Part shown: positions 59,954-64,000 of the stretch, piece after piece | How the letters are laid out: the number at the start of each line of letters is the position of its first letter | Numbering within the stretch: the stretch's first letter is position 1 | Assembly: GCF_963678635.1 (NCBI RefSeq) | Contig: NC_087062.1 | Location: forward strand, 246,001 to 310,000 | From: Symsagittifera roscoffensis | Lineage: Eukaryota; Xenacoelomorpha; Acoela; Convolutidae | Direction: 5' to 3' | Length of the DNA: 64,000 bases | The notes under the pieces: generated by a model | What the model saw: the letters and a program-made list of their open reading frames with translations, nothing else | The model's database searches: none | What the model was told of the DNA's origin: nothing | Position numbers and translations under genes: made by a program

Positions 59954-61693
59954 CTATAATTTTAATGTCAGCTCCCTGCTCCTGAACTCCTCGCGCGTGT
60001 TAATTCTGGGGCGTTCTTTCCAAATATGTAAGGCCTCCAGAGTGAGGAGTTTCTGTATGTTACTTGATTGATCTATAATCTCAGACCTAAGCTCAGCGCT
60101 CTTACCATCCCTGTCACATTCTCTCAAATGTTGCCCTACTGGCGAATCTTCCTTGTGATGCTCTTCAATCCGCGTGGTCAAATGCCGGACCGTTTGTCCA
60201 ACATAGGTGGAATTACATCCACTACATGTGAGCTTGTAGACCACTCTGGATTTCAAATCTTTCGCAAAGGGAGATTTAAGGGATGGTAGGCAAGTCTTGA
60301 GCTTTCTCGTAGTAAATATCACTTGGGCTCCGGCGTTTTGACGCAGTTTGGCAGCAAACCACTCTGATGCATTACCCCGGTATTGTAATGTTATAATGGG
60401 TGCACTGACCTTTAAAGGATCTTCCTTAACTGATGTTACCGTTGTTCGTGTGTCAGTTTTTCGGTCGATGATCTTATTCAACGTTCTTAATACGACACCA
60501 TCTGACCATTTTTCAGGGTATTGATTATCCACCCATTGTTCTTTATTAATCTTCATTGCCTTGTCAAAGTTTTCCCATGTTGATGTACTTCTAAAAATCC
60601 GATGAACAGTACCCTCAACTACATTGCGTTTATATTGCAATGGAGCGCAGCTTCTGAAGTTAAGGATAGTCCCAGTATCCGTTGGTTTTTGATACCATCC
60701 ACATGTTACCTTTTTTCGTGAGTCCACATTAATTTTCAAATCTAGAAAGGCTAAGTCTCCGTTCGAATCCGGATTTTCGATAGTGAATTGTAAGTTGGGG
60801 TGGAGCTCATTAGCTGCTTTTAACACTATATCTGGATCCCCCTTTACCGTCCTCACAATATCATCTACATATCTTAGGAACGCTTTGACTTTTTCTGTTG
60901 GTTTTTCTTGATCTCGCTGCTCTTTACATCTCTTACAATACCAAACCATTTCTGAGATTTGCTCATATTCTTTGTCGGATACATTACTACACTTTAAATG
61001 GTACCAATTTAAACAAGCTTCGCATTCGATCCCCTTACTTCTGTATGTTACCCTCCGCTCGCAATCAGGGCATAGGCCATTCCGGTTTTCATTTAGCTGT
61101 GTCAACGCAGGTACTTCCTTCATTAATGCATATTCGTACTCCTTTAGCCATAAATTGGCAAGAATGACAGCAAGGGATGCACCCATTGCCAACCCATACT
61201 TTTGTACGTACCATAAACCATTGCATTTGAAGTGCACCTTACTTACAGCCATGTTCAACAATTTCTTCATAGTTCCGCGTGCCAGTTTAGGAGGAATAGT
61301 TTGTTCGTACAGTTTCCTCAGTGCTATATCTATTGCCTCCTTTAGTGGGACATTAGTGTACAAACTTTTGACATCCAGGGAGATAATACTCTCATTATAG
61401 TCTAGATCTATGTTCTCTATGATCTCCCGAGCCATTTGTGTGTTTGTCTCAATGTTTGCCCCCTCAATGTTGTCAAAAAATTTGGCCAAAGTTTTATTTA
61501 GATGTTCATATGAGCTCCCTGGCAGTGACAGTACGGGACGGAGAGGGGTTCCTTTCTTATGTACTTTAGCCAATCCATATAATCGAGCTGGCTGCCCTCC
61601 CGTGGACCTAAGCCTACTATACAGTGCCTCATCGATCTCATCTTTCTTTTTCATGGCCAACAGTTCTTTGTTGATGTCTTTCTCAATTTTCAT
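59954..61693 (-). CDS. Penelope-like RT with embedded PHD finger and GIY-YIG endonuclease
   Basis: 579 residues. RT: ARLYGLAKVHKKGTPLRPV, SIISLDVKSLYTNVPLKEAI (motif A, ~102-121), YGLAMGASLAVILANLW (motif B, ~166-182), then a C4HC3 PHD finger at 208-256 (CPDC, CEAC, NWYHLKC, WYCKRC; spacing C2C-12-C2C-4-H2C-17-C2C), then AFLRYVDDIVRTV (motif C, catalytic DD at 277-278). After motif C: GDLAFLDLKINV, GWYQKPTDTGTILNF. The C-terminal GIY-YIG part: VVYKLTCSGCNSTYVGQTVR and HLTTRIEEHHKEDSPVGQHL. It copies RNA at a nick made by the nuclease. A PHD finger normally reads histone tails; in this place it is exceptional. All catalytic motifs look intact. The start codon given is arbitrary because the frame continues upstream and joins 61,753-62,493 through one frameshift. 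Confidence 0.9.
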   Translation of the reverse strand: MKIEKDINKELLAMKKKDEIDEALYSRLRSTGGQPARLYGLAKVHKKGTPLRPVLSLPGSSYEHLNKTLAKFFDNIEGANIETNTQMAREIIENIDLDYNESIISLDVKSLYTNVPLKEAIDIALRKLYEQTIPPKLARGTMKKLLNMAVSKVHFKCNGLWYVQKYGLAMGASLAVILANLWLKEYEYALMKEVPALTQLNENRNGLCPDCERRVTYRSKGIECEACLNWYHLKCSNVSDKEYEQISEMVWYCKRCKEQRDQEKPTEKVKAFLRYVDDIVRTVKGDPDIVLKAANELHPNLQFTIENPDSNGDLAFLDLKINVDSRKKVTCGWYQKPTDTGTILNFRSCAPLQYKRNVVEGTVHRIFRSTSTWENFDKAMKINKEQWVDNQYPEKWSDGVVLRTLNKIIDRKTDTRTTVTSVKEDPLKVSAPIITLQYRGNASEWFAAKLRQNAGAQVIFTTRKLKTCLPSLKSPFAKDLKSRVVYKLTCSGCNSTYVGQTVRHLTTRIEEHHKEDSPVGQHLRECDRDGKSAELRSEIIDQSSNIQKLLTLEALHIWKERPRINTREEFRSRELTLKL

Positions 61694-61752
61694 AACAACA
61701 CTATCAGTTAAACCTGGTTTTTCGCTAAATTGTTCCGATTGCAGCAGCTCAG

Positions 61753-62493
61753 TTAGTTTAGCCTCATAGTTGTTTTCTTCATTAAACAGAAGCCAACACC
61801 TTTATCGAATGGGACTGCCAAGAGACCATTGTCCTTCAAATACTTCCTGGCTTTCTCAATCCCTCTATCCGACGGTGTTTGCCGCACACGTTTAGCGTAT
61901 GATTTTGCAGCAGCTTCAATTTCACATAATTTTTCACCTGGTACCTTTTGCAATTTAAGCTCAGATAAAAAATTATCAATGTCCGCAAGAAAGTGAAGTT
62001 CATTGAAACGATCCCTCACCGGGTGCTTTGGGCCAAAACCTAACACTTCATGAACCCACTTGGGTAGCTCAATGCCATCTAGTGCTCTGACCGATTTGTC
62101 ATTAACTTTCATTAACGGTCTGTCCTGCCGTTCTGCTAGCTTTTTTAACTTCTTTTCATGTCTATCCTTGATGTCATGGATAGCAATGCTAGCCTGGAGC
62201 TTTAGATAAAATGCTATTGAGGGCCACCATTGTTCATCTATCCCTCTCCGCACTACCTCTCTTGCCTTAGCTAGATCATCGTCTATCTTCTTCTCTTCTG
62301 ACCTTGCCTGATTTATCTCTGTTCTTAGGAGTTTTAATTGAAAGCTATGCACCGCTTGGGCCGAAAAAACCCCATTTTCTGGCACCCGAAATCTCAAAAA
62401 ATCTGGTATTATGTCATTGCTTTGACATTTCGGTAAAAACTTCAATCGATGGAAATTGTTGTTTAATTTATTTGAATACTTCAGGTAATTCAA
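61753..62493 (-). CDS. Penelope-like element, N-terminal region with DKG motif
   Basis: 246 residues: MNYLKYSNKLNNNFHRLKFL, a helical charged region (DDDLAKAREVVRRGIDEQWW; HDIKDRHEKKLKKLAE), VLGFGPKHPVRDRFNELHFL (FGPKH-type conserved block) and NGLLAVPFDKGVGFCLMKK, the DKG motif that precedes the RT in Penelope-like elements. Right after it one base is missing in an A run (about 61,775), so the RT follows in the -1 frame. It is the only lesion seen in this element; an assembly error or ribosomal slippage are alternatives to real decay. Confidence 0.85.
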   Translation of the reverse strand: MNYLKYSNKLNNNFHRLKFLPKCQSNDIIPDFLRFRVPENGVFSAQAVHSFQLKLLRTEINQARSEEKKIDDDLAKAREVVRRGIDEQWWPSIAFYLKLQASIAIHDIKDRHEKKLKKLAERQDRPLMKVNDKSVRALDGIELPKWVHEVLGFGPKHPVRDRFNELHFLADIDNFLSELKLQKVPGEKLCEIEAAAKSYAKRVRQTPSDRGIEKARKYLKDNGLLAVPFDKGVGFCLMKKTTMRLN

Positions 62494-62633
62494 AACTAAT
62501 TTCCAAGTTTGTTTTTTCCTGAGTATTCATCTCAGCATCGGTGGGGGCAAAATTACGGCGGTCATTATCCTGCAGGCCACCAGCACTTACACACATGCGG
62601 CTCTCAGCAGGATAATTCACACAGTAGATTCAC
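62494..62633 (-). other. 5' flank of the Penelope-like element
   Basis: No gene. It contains tgcaggccaccagcacttac and a ggataat...attatcc inverted pair (62,563-62,612 region). It may be the 5' untranslated part of the element. Confidence 0.4.
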
Positions 62634-62906
62634 TTACCCAATCCGCGCCCTTTCAGCCGATGGTAGAGAGACGTCAGTCGTTGTTTCCTCTCTGCGTGCC
62701 TTCGCCTTGCGTCGTCCTTGTGGTGGTTTCTGAGTCCGCGCTCTTATCTTTGAGAATATCCCGGGCAAGTTCTCTATATGTGTCAGCACAACTCGCAATG
62801 ACTTCAACTCAAGTTCGCTCGATTGATGAACTTCCAGGTATTGTCTCACCAAAGCGGGATCCTGCCTCTTGCCTCTCGAGATCAATTTCGTTGTTGGGAC
62901 TATCAA
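62634..62906 (-). CDS. Unrecognised 90-residue basic frame
   Basis: MIVPTTKLISRGKRQDPALV, then SELELKSLRVVLTHIENLPG and a basic end RKAKARREETTTDV. It is uninterrupted between the Penelope-like 5' flank and the LTR at 62,913. It could be a fragment of an element-encoded protein into which element D inserted. No homology to the other frames in this window is evident. Confidence 0.3.
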   Translation of the reverse strand: MIVPTTKLISRGKRQDPALVRQYLEVHQSSELELKSLRVVLTHIENLPGIFSKIRARTQKPPQGRRKAKARREETTTDVSLPSAERARIG

Positions 62907-62912
62907 GATCTA

Positions 62913-63800
62913 TGTAACAGTCGCCTACTTTAGTCACATATGAGGCTTAAGAAAAATAGGCCCTATAACCATTGGCTCAAGAGTCAGGGACACTATCTCT
63001 TGTGTTTTTCCGCCTCAAGAACGGTCGGAGCCAATTCGGTTCGCTTGCGACATGAGACTGGAACCCATTACAGCTTAAAGGCCACTACCAAAATACCCCC
63101 CCACTCTAGAAATAAAAACGTCCCCATACTTAGGTCTCGGGATACCCAAAATACATGAACGCCGTTAAAAACCGGGTCGGAACAATCCGCTTAGTTACTT
63201 TTTATTGGACAGTGGAACTTTGATCCATTTCAGATGGATCAACCTAAAACTCGCCTTATCTCAACATAACTATCATAAAATACACTCGAGAAATTTAAAT
63301 TGGAACTTACATATCGACGCACTTGAGTATGAGGAGTAAGTTATAACTGAGCAGCTTGAGAATTAAGTAATATAACTAAATAAGTTTTAAGGCCAATTAG
63401 TTTCAATAACAGAAGTAAGTTTTTGTCTCTAGAATCAAAGTCTCTGAATGAACCCTTTGGACACTCGAGTTGTCCACTCTTCCATTCAGAGTCCACTCCT
63501 TTCCATTCGAATAATTGTTCTGTCTCAAGTCCGTATTCGATTCTCCTGTTTTCAGGACAAGACAGCTCTACTCTCTTGATGTTTCGTATCGAGAAATTGC
63601 GAATAGCAATTTCCTGCCTTTTTCTTGAGTAGTTTCCCGCAATTGTTAATTCGGGTGTTCTGATTTTTGACTTTTTCATTTTCAGTTGGTTCGAGAAAAT
63701 TGAGCATGACAGGCTCGATTCGAATTTTGCAAAATTAAAATTTCACTCCAAAATTACGTATTTCTCAAGGTCAAACCCCCAGACATGACCGACTGGCACA
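62913..63800 (-). repeat. 3' LTR of element D (888 bp)
   Basis: It starts TGTAACAGTCGCC, ends gactggcaca and is followed on the right by tactccccggac, the polypurine tract. It is the same subfamily as the LTRs of element A but clearly diverged (many substitutions and small gaps throughout). Its minus-strand element continues beyond the window. Confidence 0.85.
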
Positions 63801-64000
63801 TACTCCCCGGACTCGAGATCGATGTCCTCATCGTGTGTTGTCATCTGCCAATAAGTCCCAGAGAACCGAGTGTTGCTCAAGATACAGTGCCAGTGGTCAT
63901 TTACAGAAGTTTGCATCGGACTTAAGTTTATCTACCTTCCAAAATTCACAACCATATAAAATTTTCACACTATCGCCAAACAGCAATCAAAATCTGCACA
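63801..64000 (-). other. 3' internal end of element D, cut by window edge
   Basis: Near-copy of 28,400-28,590: polypurine tract, then coding-looking DEDIDLESGEYVPVGH across the LTR joint, then AT-rich 3' non-coding sequence ending with cactatcgccaaacagcaat. The rest of element D lies outside. Confidence 0.75.

Overview
This is eukaryotic DNA, most likely from an invertebrate animal. It has large AT-rich non-coding stretches, pyrimidine-AG splice acceptors, tRNA-like SINE copies, a Penelope-like element with a GIY-YIG nuclease, Ty3/gypsy elements and a non-LTR retrotransposon. I cannot name the phylum from sequence alone. No rRNA, functional tRNA, CRISPR array or bacterial operon is visible.

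Region by region. 1-11.5 kb is AT-rich and mostly non-coding. It holds a decayed ~165-bp tandem repeat, three SINE-like copies, a pair of dispersed repeats and two plausible host exons near 4.9-5.7 kb. 11.5-19.3 kb (minus strand) is a decayed Ty3/gypsy element of the two-zinc-knuckle type, interrupted between RNase H and integrase by a non-LTR retrotransposon whose pol frame carries one stop. 21.3-24.0 kb (plus strand) is a broken copy of an unfamiliar accessory gene.

24.0-58.6 kb is best read as two nested, very large LTR elements on the minus strand. The outer, older element B has its 5' LTR at 57,726-58,620 and its 3' LTR at about 24,040-24,996. The inner, younger element A has its 5' LTR at 46,876-47,764 and a truncated 3' LTR at 27,596-28,399. 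Both carry gag, protease, RT, RNase H and a truncated integrase. Between integrase and the 3' LTR they hold a long accessory region: a macro (ADP-ribose-binding) domain in B, then an unrecognised protein region of well over 1,000 residues. Sequence conservation between subfamilies shows this region is real coding sequence. In A the accessory region has suffered a 2.2-kb tandem duplication and the insertion of a 1,114-bp TA-flanked transposon with perfect 26-bp inverted ends.

58.6-62.5 kb holds two convergent Penelope-like elements. The plus copy is a fragment. The minus copy is nearly intact and has a PHD finger embedded in its reverse transcriptase between motifs B and C. Their facing 3' ends each carry a hammerhead-ribozyme-like core. 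62.9-64.0 kb is the 3' LTR and 3' internal end of a further element (D) of the same LTR family as A.

The strongest candidates for an undescribed system are the macro-domain-plus-accessory-protein LTR retrotransposon family and the PHD-in-RT Penelope element. Domain names are recognised by eye from translated motifs; no database search was run.
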